NCBI GenBank assembly: GCA_022266195.1
Contig: WHVY01000005.1
Location: 5,952,001 to 6,016,000, forward strand
DNA: 64,000 nucleotides
Direction: 5' to 3'
Origin: Tetranychus cinnabarinus
Lineage: Eukaryota > Arthropoda > Arachnida > Trombidiformes > Tetranychidae
Shown here: in pieces, positions 25,132-35,196 of the stretch
Layout: every line of letters starts with the position of its first letter
Position numbering within the stretch: position 1 is the first letter of the stretch
Program-made: the position numbers and the translations under genes
The notes under the pieces: generated by a model
What the model saw: the letters and a program-made list of their open reading frames with translations, nothing else
The model's database searches: none
Told to the model about the DNA's origin: nothing

Positions 25132-25639
25132 TCATCTGAAAAAGTAAGGCCTTTTATTAGCTAATCGACCACCTTGGACTATCCCTTTACTTCTCAACCG
25201 TCTAACAGCCTCACGAAGATGTTTGGGCTTTACTGGTCCACTTTCTCCCAGCTTCTCCATCACGTCCAAGGCTTCTTCAACAACTTCACCCGCAAAAACT
25301 TTAGCAACACCAGAAATAGCAATTACAACGTTTTGGGATACTGAACATCCAGTAATAGACTGCATCAATCTTTTAACAGATGCTTTTGGGAAAGATGCTC
25401 TGCGGAACATTTCATATCGATTCAGTTGCTCTTCACTAAAATTTGATACCAAAACTCTGAATGAAAAAACAGACAAAAGAAAATTAAATGACTGATGATT
25501 TACTGCAGAAGTAAAAGAAAGTGGAAATAGTTGAGAAAAAATATACTTACTGCATTTTTTCACGCTCCTCTTGTTGAAGAGTTTCCTGAGATTTGTCTTC
25601 ATGAATAGACAATTTATTCATATCATTTGATTCAGACAT
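25132..25639 (-). CDS. TAF11: TFIID subunit 11 (TAF11)
   Basis: A histone-fold subunit of the general transcription factor TFIID; pairs with TAF13. There are two coding exons on the minus strand, 25639-25551 and 25456-25132. They are joined by a 94-bp intron (GTAAGT donor, TTCATTCAG acceptor) that splits a Gln codon, giving 137 residues. The start MSESNDMNK is the first ATG. The family core is present: LVSNFSEEQLNRYEMFRRASFPKA written in parts as NFSEEQLNRYE and FPKASVKRLMQSITG, then SVSQNVVIAISG, VFAGEVVEEALDV and the PKHLREAVRRL helix. It is shorter than human TAF11 (211 aa) because the acidic N-terminal region is reduced, as in many invertebrates. Ends in a slightly unusual PYFFR tail. Convergent with the gene to its left. 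Confidence 0.96.
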
Positions 25640-27171
25640 TTTTACGATCAAAAACCGAACAAAAAATCACAATTAGGAAACAAGAGCAAAATGTGTCGAT
25701 ACAAAACAGCTGACAGAGTCTTTCAAATTGAAGTAAATGTACGAATGCATCTCAATAGATGGCTCTTTGTTGACTTTGCTAAGCAAAGTTTGCTGTAAAT
25801 CAAATTAAATGTTTCAATTCAAATTCAACCATTTTTTAAATATTGGATCAACAGGAATTAATCATAATTTATATTTTGTTTTTATTTGTTTATTATTAGG
25901 GTTATCCATTATTCTTAATGATCATCAAAAATGGCTTAGTAGCTTCATTACGCTTTGAGATATATTAATTGCAAGTAAAATTTATCCTCTCCACTTATTG
26001 TTTGGTTTTACTCACCTGAGGTTCATAATGAAAAGTAAATTAACTTATTAATCAAGCTCATGTTCAACTGGAATGATTAATTGATGAGCATTGTGATAAC
26101 TGTGATACAGTTAAACAGACTCAGTTAATCCTGTGTAAAATGAGGGCCAAGGTTGAAATAAATCAATCATCAAGAGTCTCTAATCAATCAATTGATAGTC
26201 AAATGTACTCTGCAAGGACACAATATTGGAAGACGAAAAAATGGTCGAAACCGATTAAGATCAAATTACTGTCAAGAAGGAGCTTCCACTGGAAACTCCA
26301 ACCTCAACTTGTTTTTCCAATAGATCATTAGATAACCAAATCAGCTGTTGCTTGGAGAACAGTTTCTCTTCATTTACTTCAATAAATCTAGTAATTAAAA
26401 ACTGTCTCTGCTCCATCAACACGATTAGTTGAGATATAAAACAACCATCAATCTGGATAATCAGTCGTTCTGGAGGTGAAATTTGCTTTTATGGTGACCG
26501 TGCATTTGCAATAACATTATGAACAGGACTATGGTTAAATCATGACCCATGTGAATCTATATCCTACTTTTCATCAGATTGTAATCAATTTTTATTGCAA
26601 ACCTTTCAAAGTGGCAAAGTAAACAACATTTTGTTTGCTTAGATGGTGTTAAAAACAAATCAAGTTTAGAGGTAAGTTAACTGTTTATTTACATTTTAAA
26701 AGCTCTCTCTCCTTGTTTCAATGGGAAAATAGATCACTTTTTGAGTCAACTGTGAAAATTTGAAAGGTGCATTGTGTGGTTGGTTGAATAATATATTGAC
26801 TGGATATGTCGATTAAAGAAGCTAAAGAGACAGAGAGAAGATGAAAAGTAGAAGGAGGAGACGAAGAGGAAGCGTAATGTTCAGAAGGAGGAGGGAAGCT
26901 GAAGACAATGATAGACACATTTCACCCTGTAATTGTGTTTGTTCATTTACTCTCTGATTATCTATTTCAATTTATTTTATATCTTTTTTCATTTTCCTTA
27001 GCATGGTTCATCCTTTGGTATAATAAAAGTTGTTGGTTGCTATCTCTGTAATCTATCGCCACACCACCGGTTAGGTAGTCATAACTTACCAAGTTGACTA
27101 TAAAAGTTTCCAAATACCTTGAAAAGTTAAATGAATGTACCAATTTTACCCTGATCATTGCAAGTATCAAA
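25640..27171. other. Intergenic between divergent TAF11 and ENPP
   Basis: Should contain both promoters. An 18-bp motif ATCTCAATAGATGGCTCT at 25749-25766 lies about 110 bases upstream of the TAF11 start and recurs exactly at 21969. No gene is otherwise recognised. Confidence 0.6.
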
Positions 27172-28950
27172 ATGAATAACAAAAAGATTTTGATTATTGT
27201 GGGAACACTCGTTTGTGCAACCATACTTGTCATTGTTGCCTCCATCATCATAACCCAATCTTCTGGTGACGACCAAAATGACCAACCCAGATTAATTGTC
27301 ATCTCATTTGATGGTTTTCGAGCTGATTACGTGTCACCCACACTGACACCAACTCTGTGGTCACTCAAGCAGACTGGAGCAACTGGTAAAATGTTTCCTG
27401 TGTTTGTCAGTAAAACTTTTCCCAATCATTTCTCAATCGCTACCGGACTTTATGAGGAAGCCCATGGAATCGTTGCAAATAATATGTACGACCCTGAATT
27501 TAAAGCAGTCTTTGACCTGTCCCATAGCACCCAAATGTGGTGGGATAATGGTTATTCACTTCCGATATGGGTAAACATTAGAGAAATATTTCATTCAAAT
27601 TCAATACTAAATCTTTTTCTATTTCAACCATTTAGATTGCTAACCAACAAGTTGATGGCCGAAAGAGTGGTGGCATAATGTGGCCAGGATCAGGATTTAC
27701 CTTTGGTGGAGATAAAGCCTACTACTCAATTGATTTTAACCGTACACTTAGTATGCAACAACGAGTTGATCTTCTGATGAAATGGTTTACAGACACTGAA
27801 AATCCTGCCAATCTTGTTATGTTGTACATTGAAAATCCTGACGAAACAGCTCACAATCATGGACCTTTCGGTAAAGAAACCCTTGAGCAGGTTATGATGG
27901 CAGACAGGACTGTTGCTTATTTGCTGGAAAACTTGTCCCAACACAATTTAACTGAATCAACCAATATCATTTTGGTTAGTGATCATGGAATGCAAGAGTT
28001 TGATGCAAAAACTGGCATAAATTTAACTGCAATAGTTCCTGATTTAACTAGCTTCAGACAATTTGGAGGATCTCAAGCAATCGGTATTCTGCCTAACGAG
28101 GGAAAGGAAGAGGAAGTTTATCAAATGTTTGTATCGCTGGCAGAAACAAATCATTTTAGAGTTTACAAAAAGGATGAAATTCCTGAGGAATATCATTACA
28201 GGTGAATACAATAATCTTAACCTTTTCAATTATAATATTTAGCTTTTATTTTATGCAGAAAGTTCCATGTCTTTATTTTTATTTAGCTTTGTGTTTGAAC
28301 AAGTGTTGCACTTGCCTTAGAGCTTATTGTTTTCAATTTTTTAGCTGAACAATTAACTTTATCTTTATTGTTGCCCTGATAATGACAACATCTACTAAAA
28401 ATAGTTGGATTATTCCGAAAACTTTAAGATCAAAATGTACATCATCATTATACAATAATATGATATGGAAAAGTTACATGCAGAAATTTTATCAATAACG
28501 GAAAATATTCTGTTAAGCTTTTATGATTACAGTAACAGTAGTAATATTGGTGTAGAGAATTGGGTTTTTACTTCTCTAAATCATTTAAACATAATTATTT
28601 TACTAACTGTTTTATCTCTCTTCGTTTTATTGGTCATTTATCTTAGGTACAATCGTCGTATTATGCCAATCTTATTGGAGGCCGATCCTGGATATGAAAT
28701 TGTTTTCAGCACTTGGTCTCATCAAGATGAGAAATGGGGTAATCATGGTAATAATAATACACAACCCGAGATGGAAGCGCTTTTCATTGCCACTGGACCA
28801 GCTTTCAAGAATAGTTTTAATCTTAACCAATCATCTTTCTTCAACATTGACCTTTACCCGATCATGGTAAAAATTTTAGATCTTGACATTGGCAGCTATA
28901 ATTACAATGGAACTGATAAAATAACAAAGAACCTACTCGATGAACTTTAG
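27172..28950 (+). CDS. ENPP: Ectonucleotide pyrophosphatase/phosphodiesterase, ENPP4/5-like, membrane-anchored
   Basis: Zinc-dependent alkaline-phosphatase-superfamily enzyme that cleaves phosphodiester or pyrophosphate bonds, probably of extracellular nucleotides. Exons 27172-27570, 27636-28201 and 28647-28950 give 422 residues with matching phases. The ATG at 27172 is chosen because it starts a short Lys-containing tail followed by one hydrophobic segment (about residues 7-29), a type II anchor. Visible active-site residues are Asp47 (SFDGFRADY), nucleophile Thr82 (KTFPNH), Asp202 and His206 (PDETAHNHGP), Asp249-His250 (SDHGM) and His355 (GNHGNN). All are intact. Several N-glycosylation sequons occur. 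There is no somatomedin-B or nuclease-like domain, so it is not ENPP1/3-like. The sequence is closest to ENPP4/5, which carry their anchor at the C-terminus; here it is N-terminal. AATAAA at 29263. Confidence 0.93.
28202..28646 (+). other. ENPP intron 2 (445 bp)
   Basis: GTGAAT donor and TTTATCTTAG acceptor, splitting an Arg codon. The last 180 bases stay open in frame with exon 3 and would encode a hydrophobic stretch, but the splice restores the family alignment directly (HYR then YNRR), so it is taken as intron. Confidence 0.8.
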
Positions 28951-30996
28951 CCTGAATATCATCATTGTTATCCTTTTTAACCTGTTATTTATTGGCAACT
29001 CCAAAGGCTCACATTTGAACAAAGATATCATAATTTGTTATAAATAATCGTGAATGAACCGTCCAGCCAACTGTTGTCCAAATATCAAGTTTCTATTATC
29101 TTTAAAAGACTATAACTTGTTAATATCTTTTTTGATTTTCAGTAATTTTATCCTGATTATCATTTTAATTTTAAATTGTTGAGATTTTTCAGTGTAAACA
29201 AATCGCTTCTTACTTTACTTATAAACGGTATAATGAATATGTTTGCCAACGGCGAAACAATTAATAAATTGTTGATTTCAAATGTATATAAAACTTCATA
29301 ATTTCATAGTTTATTTACTAATGATCAATTAACCTGATTTCATTGTTATGAGTCATAACTTATGACTGACTTCCATATGAGATGTTCATGATTCAGTCCT
29401 TGAAAACTTGAACTTCATCTATGACTATTTTTTCAATGTTAATGGTCTATATGGTAATTAACTGATTAATAAAGAAATCTTGACTTAGAAATTTCTATTC
29501 TTAACATGTCAAAGTGAATTTAGCAATTTTGTGTTTGTACTCAAAATCCTGATAAATACAGTCAAATCGTCATAATCAATAATTCAAATGAATTTTTCAA
29601 TATTTTTGCACTAAGCTTATGAAGTGTAAGATGGCAATGATATATGCTAGCAAGGGGTCCAACTCAGTAACTAAATATTGTTGATTATTATTTGTTTAAT
29701 GAACAATGTAAGGACTATTTTAAACACACAATAAGACAATCTGTAATGAATTAATCAGAAAATCATTATTGTCAGTGATTGATATTGATTTAGATAATTC
29801 AGTCGTAAGAATTGTAATGGATTGAAATAAGACCAGTGATACTATTGTGACTATTTCAATAGATTAACTGAGAAAGCCATAAAACATCAGATTCATGGTG
29901 CAGTTTGGATTCATGGCCACCACCATCAATACAATCCAATTAGATAAGCATAAGATCTGTACAATCAAATTAACTCGACATTCCGATAAGGCGATTATCA
30001 GATAATGTATATTCTCGATGAAGACAATCTAATTTCCTGTTAAACCATTTACATTATCCAACTTAACACAGGTTTTAACCACTAACGACTAAAATTGATT
30101 GCAAGATTAATTCAAGTGAGTTATCAAATCAGCTCAGTCAGTAATTTTGTTAACCAGAAACAGATCGCACAAAAGGCATTCAAATGCAGTTCTCGGTGAG
30201 TAAAGATTATTTAAATGAAAACTTTAGGCGAAACAGGTTGATTTGTTGTCTTTACAGGTGTCGTATTGGCGATGAAAATTCAATAATTGTTTATGCCCAT
30301 CATTCCGACTTTCATGGCTTCCAAAATTACCTGTGTTCAAATAAAGAAGGAAAGAATAGAAGATTAGATTTTCAGTTTCACAATCAACCAGATTTATCAG
30401 CATAAAAATTGGTAGTTTGATTCTGGCTGGTTTTGATTTCACTTTGACTGTAACTTGAAAGCTGAATTTACTTGCAAAAAAAGCAAATATTAAATATATT
30501 ATATTTTAACAGAAATTATGAATATTCATAATAATGATTCATGTATCTATAACTGTTATAATAATATGACTAGTTGAATCACAATCTCAAGTTCATCAGT
30601 TGAGAAGACATCTTTGAGTGATTTTTATAAATAAAGCTCAAAGGTATATTATGCAATGAGTATATTAAATTGTGTCAAGCTTGAAACAATTCTGACACAA
30701 CAGAAAGTAAATTATTTTTCCCATTGCTGACTGAAAGTTATAAACTGTTAATGTAAGTGATGAACCAAGCTTGTCAGATCAGGAATACATGGAAAGCATA
30801 CGAAATTTAAAAGTTAATTCGCGAAATTTGCTTCGAGATGAATGTATAAAGTGTAGAAACTTTTCCAATGACATTAAATTTCAACATTTGGCTTCATGAT
30901 TGAAGAGGTGTCTTACATCATTGATCCCGGATAAACCTTTAGCTGAACATTCAACTTAGCCAGAGGCATTCAATTTTTTAACCAATTTACGAGCCA
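28951..30996. other. Intergenic, ENPP 3' flank
   Basis: AT-rich. Only short open frames; one at 30184-30405 (+) has no family signature. No repeat or RNA gene recognised in this part. Confidence 0.5.
29263..29268 (+). terminator. Candidate ENPP poly(A) signal
   Basis: AATAAA about 310 bases past the ENPP stop. Confidence 0.4.
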
Positions 30997-31251
30997 TACC
31001 CAATGAACAGTGTTTACTCAAAAGCGAGTCAAAAAAATGGCTAAGAAAGACAATTGACTCTTACGGTAGTAAAAACTATTTTTCGAGTAAAAGACGATCA
31101 AAAAGGAGTAAAAAGAAGTTCAAAAGTTTCTGCGACAAATTCAAATTCATATCAAATTTCGACTGTGATTCAAAATCATTCTACTAGATTCTCAAGTCTT
31201 GATTGCGATACTACATCAGATTCTTCAGGTCAAGATTCATTAATGCTCTTG

Positions 31252-31270
31252 TGACGTCATTATGACGTAA
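31252..31270. promoter_or_regulatory. Tandem CRE-like sites
   Basis: TGACGTCA (31252-31259), the full palindromic CREB/ATF site, is followed by TGACGTAA (31263-31270). They adjoin the tRNA-like unit. Function is unknown, and chance occurrence of the pair is unlikely but possible. Confidence 0.4.
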
Positions 31271-31279
31271 TTTACCTGA

Positions 31280-31352
31280 AACTAGCTGGTTTTGAACCCG
31301 GGACCCACATGACACTATACTGTTCTCCAACCCACTCGGCTACAAAGGGGGC
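31280..31352 (-). repeat. tRNA-derived SINE-like unit inside the MITE
   Basis: On the minus strand, TAGCCGAGTGG (31342-31332) is a good Pol III A box, followed by GGTTCAAAACC (31298-31288), a one- or two-mismatch B box. The spacing is tRNA-like. The unit starts GCCCCCTTTG, like a tRNA 5' end of the Ser/Leu kind. It cannot fold as a complete tRNA: the anticodon arm is not recognisable and the acceptor ends do not pair. I therefore call it a tRNA-derived remnant rather than a gene. Confidence 0.5.
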
Positions 31353-31898
31353 TCTAAGATCAAAGGAGTAATAAACAAGGTCTTTAAAACTTAAAGCTTG
31401 ATAATAATTTTTAAATTGTACAAGAGTTGAAGAATCATCAGTGTTTGATTCTGATTCAAGTCTCTATGATCCTAGATTTTCTATCAGAATTTAATTTTTT
31501 TCCAATTTTTTTCGTGATTCTGATTTTCTATCCAAATATTTCAAAAAATTTTGTCTCTGTTATCCAAGATTCTTTACAAACTTGCAAATACGTAATTATT
31601 ATCTCAATCCTCTATTTTATGATTCTTTAAAAAATGATTCTCTTTATAAAATACCGTGATTTTCGTCGTGATTCCGAATTTTTTACGTTGTTTTGTGCCT
31701 TCCGTGAAAAGAATCATTGTCTTTGCATGATTCTTTGTACAATAAGGAGCCGAAAACACTAAAATTCACTGTTTTGTGAAAATTTCAATGGCTCAGGGTA
31801 AAAAAGAAGTAAACGTTTACTCTTTAAAAGTTCCCCAAAAAAATTGAGTAAAATATGAATCTTTTTTTACTTCCCAAAAATTTTATGTTCATTGGGTA

Positions 31899-33740
31899 CT
31901 GGTGGTTATAAATGTTTCCTCAGCTCCATTTCTTTGAGAGGTTAAGGGATCGATTCGCTTTGAACAATGCCATTGGGTTGTAGCTTGATTTGCTTTCAAA
32001 TCACTTTTTTGTTTCAACCAGAATGAAAGGAACTCTCGGTGTTTCTTAATTTCAGGATTACATTTAAAAATAATGTTTTGCTATGAATTTAGATTGGCAA
32101 TGCTGGAACACAGCAAAAACACATTAGTCTGTAAATAGTAGGAGTAATAAAAGCAGAGAAAATGTAATCAGAAAAGTGTTCATGAAATAAAAATGAAAGT
32201 GAATAGAATATAAATCAGCAATTCTGATTTGCTCTTGAAGCAACACGTAAAGTTATTAATATAACCTTTAGCTCAAAGGTTTTCAAACTTAAATTTCAAA
32301 TTAGCCAACAAGTAATTATAAAACTACATGATTCTGTGTTTTCAGAGAGCTGTGAGAATTGGCCAGATTAACAAGTTGAGGTATTGGCAAATGATTAGTA
32401 ATTAGAGAGATTCATTGACCTGTTAATGAATCTATGTACACCTTGACATTTGTCTGAATGTTGTATAGATTTGTGCAAGTTGAAAAGGAAGGAACAAAAA
32501 AAATTTTCGAATTGAAACCTGAACATCTTCGTCTTTAATCAGCTTAAATACTAAATATAGAAACTATGTTCAGAAAATGGAGACAAAAAATGTCTAATTA
32601 GATGAACAAATTATGTTGATAAAGTAGGCTGACTGATTAAATGATTATTGATTGAGCCAATTATATTCATTTTCAACATGCATATTAAGTAGACTGAGTG
32701 ATGACTGAATGAACCGAAGAACAAAGCTTCTATTACCAACGTATTACGATTTGAATCATCAACAGTTGGACAAATTCATTAACAGGGTAAAAAACAGATT
32801 GAATGAACAATAATGCTCAATAAACTTGGTAACTGCCAGTATTATGTTAATATTGTGATTTTCAATTTCAAGTGAATGTAAGGGTTGTGTTTTAATTGTT
32901 CAACAAAAAGCTGAAAATAGGAGTTGTCGAGTTTATTTATCTTTGATTAACTTTTCTAAATACTTGGTTGTGGGAAAAGAATTGAAAAATCATGTAACTT
33001 TTGATTAAAAAAATTTTGACAGTTAATAAATGTTATGTTTCTGGAAATGAAAGGAAACAAGTAAACTCTAATTTTGAGCTGTTCATCAAATAATTGAAAC
33101 AAAATTTTGAAAACTTTACTGACAAACAAAAAGGACGATTGTTTGCTCATAAAGTAATGTAACATGAATTGACAAAATTGAATTTCAAGATTTAATGATG
33201 AAAATTTTATAGTGAGTCTGTAGATGGATGAAAAATAAGCTAACAACAAAAATCAAGCAATTTATTCTGATGTGAGAATAAAATGTTGTTTGGAAGCAAC
33301 GACAAAAAATATTGTCAAAAAGTGAAAAAATATAGTGAAAGTATTGATATTAGAAGAGCTGAAAGCTTAAGCTTGCCCTTTCATGAAATTACAAGATAAT
33401 GTGATTTCAATGCTAGATTGTCCATCAAAAGAAAAGCCAAAACATCAATACTTTTATCAATACACCTTAAGGTCAGTCTTTGGAGTTTGTCAGTTTATTA
33501 TTGGACACAATTTAGTAAATGAAAAGTCTGTGACTTTATGAATTGCAATATTTCACTTCTCGGATTTAGTTAGAATTGTTTTGATTCAAGTAAAAATTAT
33601 TACCCAAGTTTCTATTTTTCTAAAACCAACTTTTATGCAAATCAAAGAGGATTATGAGTCTATTCAGAGTGTCGTAAATGTATAAAATTTCCTTTGAAAT
33701 TTAAATGTAGAACTGTTTGTGTTAAAAAACTTCTCGAGAA
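31899..33740. other. Intergenic AT-rich stretch
   Basis: No gene, RNA or clear repeat recognised on either strand. Confidence 0.5.
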
Positions 33741-33749
33741 TATTATACA

Positions 33750-34460
33750 TTAGCTAACAAGGGAGATGTCTCAGGTGTCTGAATAATTTCGGTTCGGGAC
33801 TATATTCATTCGATAGAGCATAAAAAACTAGGATAAGGGTTTGTCGGTTCCAGATAGGAATCTTTCGGATCACGAGAAAATTGAGGTCATACCCCGTTTT
33901 CTTGCAAAAAATGCATTTTTGTGCACGCATTTCTACACATCATGTCAGTGCGTCTTAGACCCCAATCTCGTTCCAATTTTATCGTCAGGGAGGATGATTT
34001 GAGATGGACAAAGGTCTATTTTCCTCTGTCGCAACATTGTTCGCCCCACTACTCCCCTCTAACCCTGAGGTTAAACCAACCAACTGTGGCGCAAACGGTA
34101 AAACGTTTGTTAAGCAGAAAAATTGGCCAGGGTTCGAATCCGGAACAACCCCGAAAAAGTTGTGTCCCCTTTAAATGGGGTAGGCACTGCGAAGTAGGGG
34201 TCGATGGGAAGGACTAGAACCCGGGGCCCTATACTCGTAGTTAGTCCCTATGCCAGTCCCTCTGAGAAACTGGGTATTTCCCTCGGCTCTGCCGGAAGAA
34301 GGGTGTTTGCCACCCTAATCCCTGGAAGGTGTATCGCTGTAAGCTGCTAGAAGGGGTCCTCCCAGGTGTATCGCTGTAAGCTGCCGTCGATAATCTGTTG
34401 TCGATAATCAACCCATCGTTATTGCCAAACGTCTTACAAATTCTGGCGAGCAGTTATTCT
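33750..34460 (+). repeat. GC-richer composite repeat with tRNA-derived SINE head
   Basis: This stretch is visibly richer in G and C than everything around it. At 34087-34098 TGGCGCAAACGG fits a Pol III A box, and at 34131-34141 GGTTCGAATCC is a perfect B box at tRNA-like distance. The T-arm stem does not pair fully and no acceptor stem closes, so it is not a working tRNA. It continues into a non-tRNA body (with CCCCTTTAAATGGGG) and a short tandem duplication. The left and right limits are by composition only. I infer a SINE, possibly nested in or fused to another repeat. Confidence 0.55.
34327..34384 (+). repeat. Short direct duplication, 37-bp period
   Basis: GGTGTATCGCTGTAAGCTGC occurs at 34328-34347 and again at 34365-34384, both preceded by A. 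Just after it GTCGATAATC occurs twice. Part of the composite repeat. Confidence 0.85.
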
Positions 34461-34758
34461 TTGGCCAAGACACAAGTCTGATCGACTGATAAATGATAGG
34501 CTCCAACCATGTGAGTAACTTGTTTGATTATAATATTGTTTTTTGTTCTTTTCCATTAATTTTGTATTTCATTTCTGTTTGCAGATTACACTTCTTATGT
34601 GCCCAAAGATACTCCATGTCAGGAGTTTAAGTTGTATGAAAAAGAAGATCTGGTGAAAAGCTTCAATTATTATAATGTAAAATTTTCACAAAGATTTCAT
34701 TGAGAAACTCTTTTATGTTGGTCCAAATTATCTGACTTTTGCAGTCCGCAGAGAATAA

Positions 34759-35196
34759 ATGATGAATTTACCATCAGAAAAATATAATACATTTGCGCGT
34801 TTTGCTGGAGACATAGATTATGTATTTCTACCAGCGCAAATATCTGAATACACTTTTAAAAAATTATGTACAGTTAGAAGAAAAATTTTTAGAAAATTCA
34901 AAGAGCAGCTGAATTATTTAGGCATTTCAATTGAAATCGCAGAATTTAAAGACAACGATCGCACGAATCAATATAAAATTCTAGCGAGAAAAAGTGGAAA
35001 ATCTAATTCATATAATCATAAGCTTAATCCTGATTTTACTATTAATCCCGATGAAGTCATGGACGAACCAATTATGGAAATCACTCCCCTATCAGAGAGT
35101 GATGAACAGCCAGAGTCAGAACTAAAGTCAGAGCCTCCTAGCAAAAAGCGATGTTTAATTAAAATATTTAAAAAGGTGCAATTTTATGCTTTATGA
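34759..35196 (+). CDS. Unrecognised 145-residue ORF next to the composite repeat
   Basis: Opens with two Met codons and reads 145 residues. The N-terminal half has a mixed, globular-looking composition (RFAGDIDYVFLP, KLCTVRRKIFRKFKEQL). It turns acidic (about residues 95-125, SESDEQPESE) and then basic with PPSKKR, a possible nuclear localisation signal. Upstream there is an exon-like block, 34586-34676, with a strong acceptor (TTTCTGTTTGCAG) and a GTAAAA donor. A 67-bp putative intron ends in TTTTGCAG at 34743. The upstream block joins in a frame that stops just before the ATG, so it would be 5' UTR, or the locus is a damaged copy. I recognise no family. It could be a real small gene, repeat-encoded or a pseudogene. 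Confidence 0.38.
   Translation: MMNLPSEKYNTFARFAGDIDYVFLPAQISEYTFKKLCTVRRKIFRKFKEQLNYLGISIEIAEFKDNDRTNQYKILARKSGKSNSYNHKLNPDFTINPDEVMDEPIMEITPLSESDEQPESELKSEPPSKKRCLIKIFKKVQFYAL

Larger units (their letters stand above)
30999..31896. mobile_element. MITE-like non-autonomous DNA transposon, about 0.9 kb
   Basis: Begins CCCAATGAACA (30999-31009) and ends with its exact reverse complement TGTTCATTGGG (31886-31896). Both ends are directly flanked by TA (30997-30998, 31897-31898), the target-site duplication of Tc1/mariner-type elements. Subterminal TTTACTC/GAGTAAA phrases appear inside both ends. There is no transposase-like reading frame, so it would need to be mobilised in trans. The inside carries many GATTC motifs and a tRNA-like unit. 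The boundaries rest on the short 11-bp inverted repeat plus TA; family assignment is inferred. Confidence 0.6.

Noticed and set aside
28465..28646. Open frame upstream of ENPP exon 3 with a membrane-like hydrophobic stretch
   Set aside because: It ends at a good T-rich acceptor, and skipping it restores the family alignment in phase. The hydrophobic look comes from the T-rich intron end.
30184..30405. 73-residue plus-strand ORF
   Set aside because: No family signature, no clear splice context, and an overlapping minus-strand ORF of equal length; expected by chance.
34080..34160. Working tRNA gene
   Set aside because: The A and B boxes are good, but the acceptor stem does not pair and the T stem has mismatches. 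A tRNA-derived SINE fits better.
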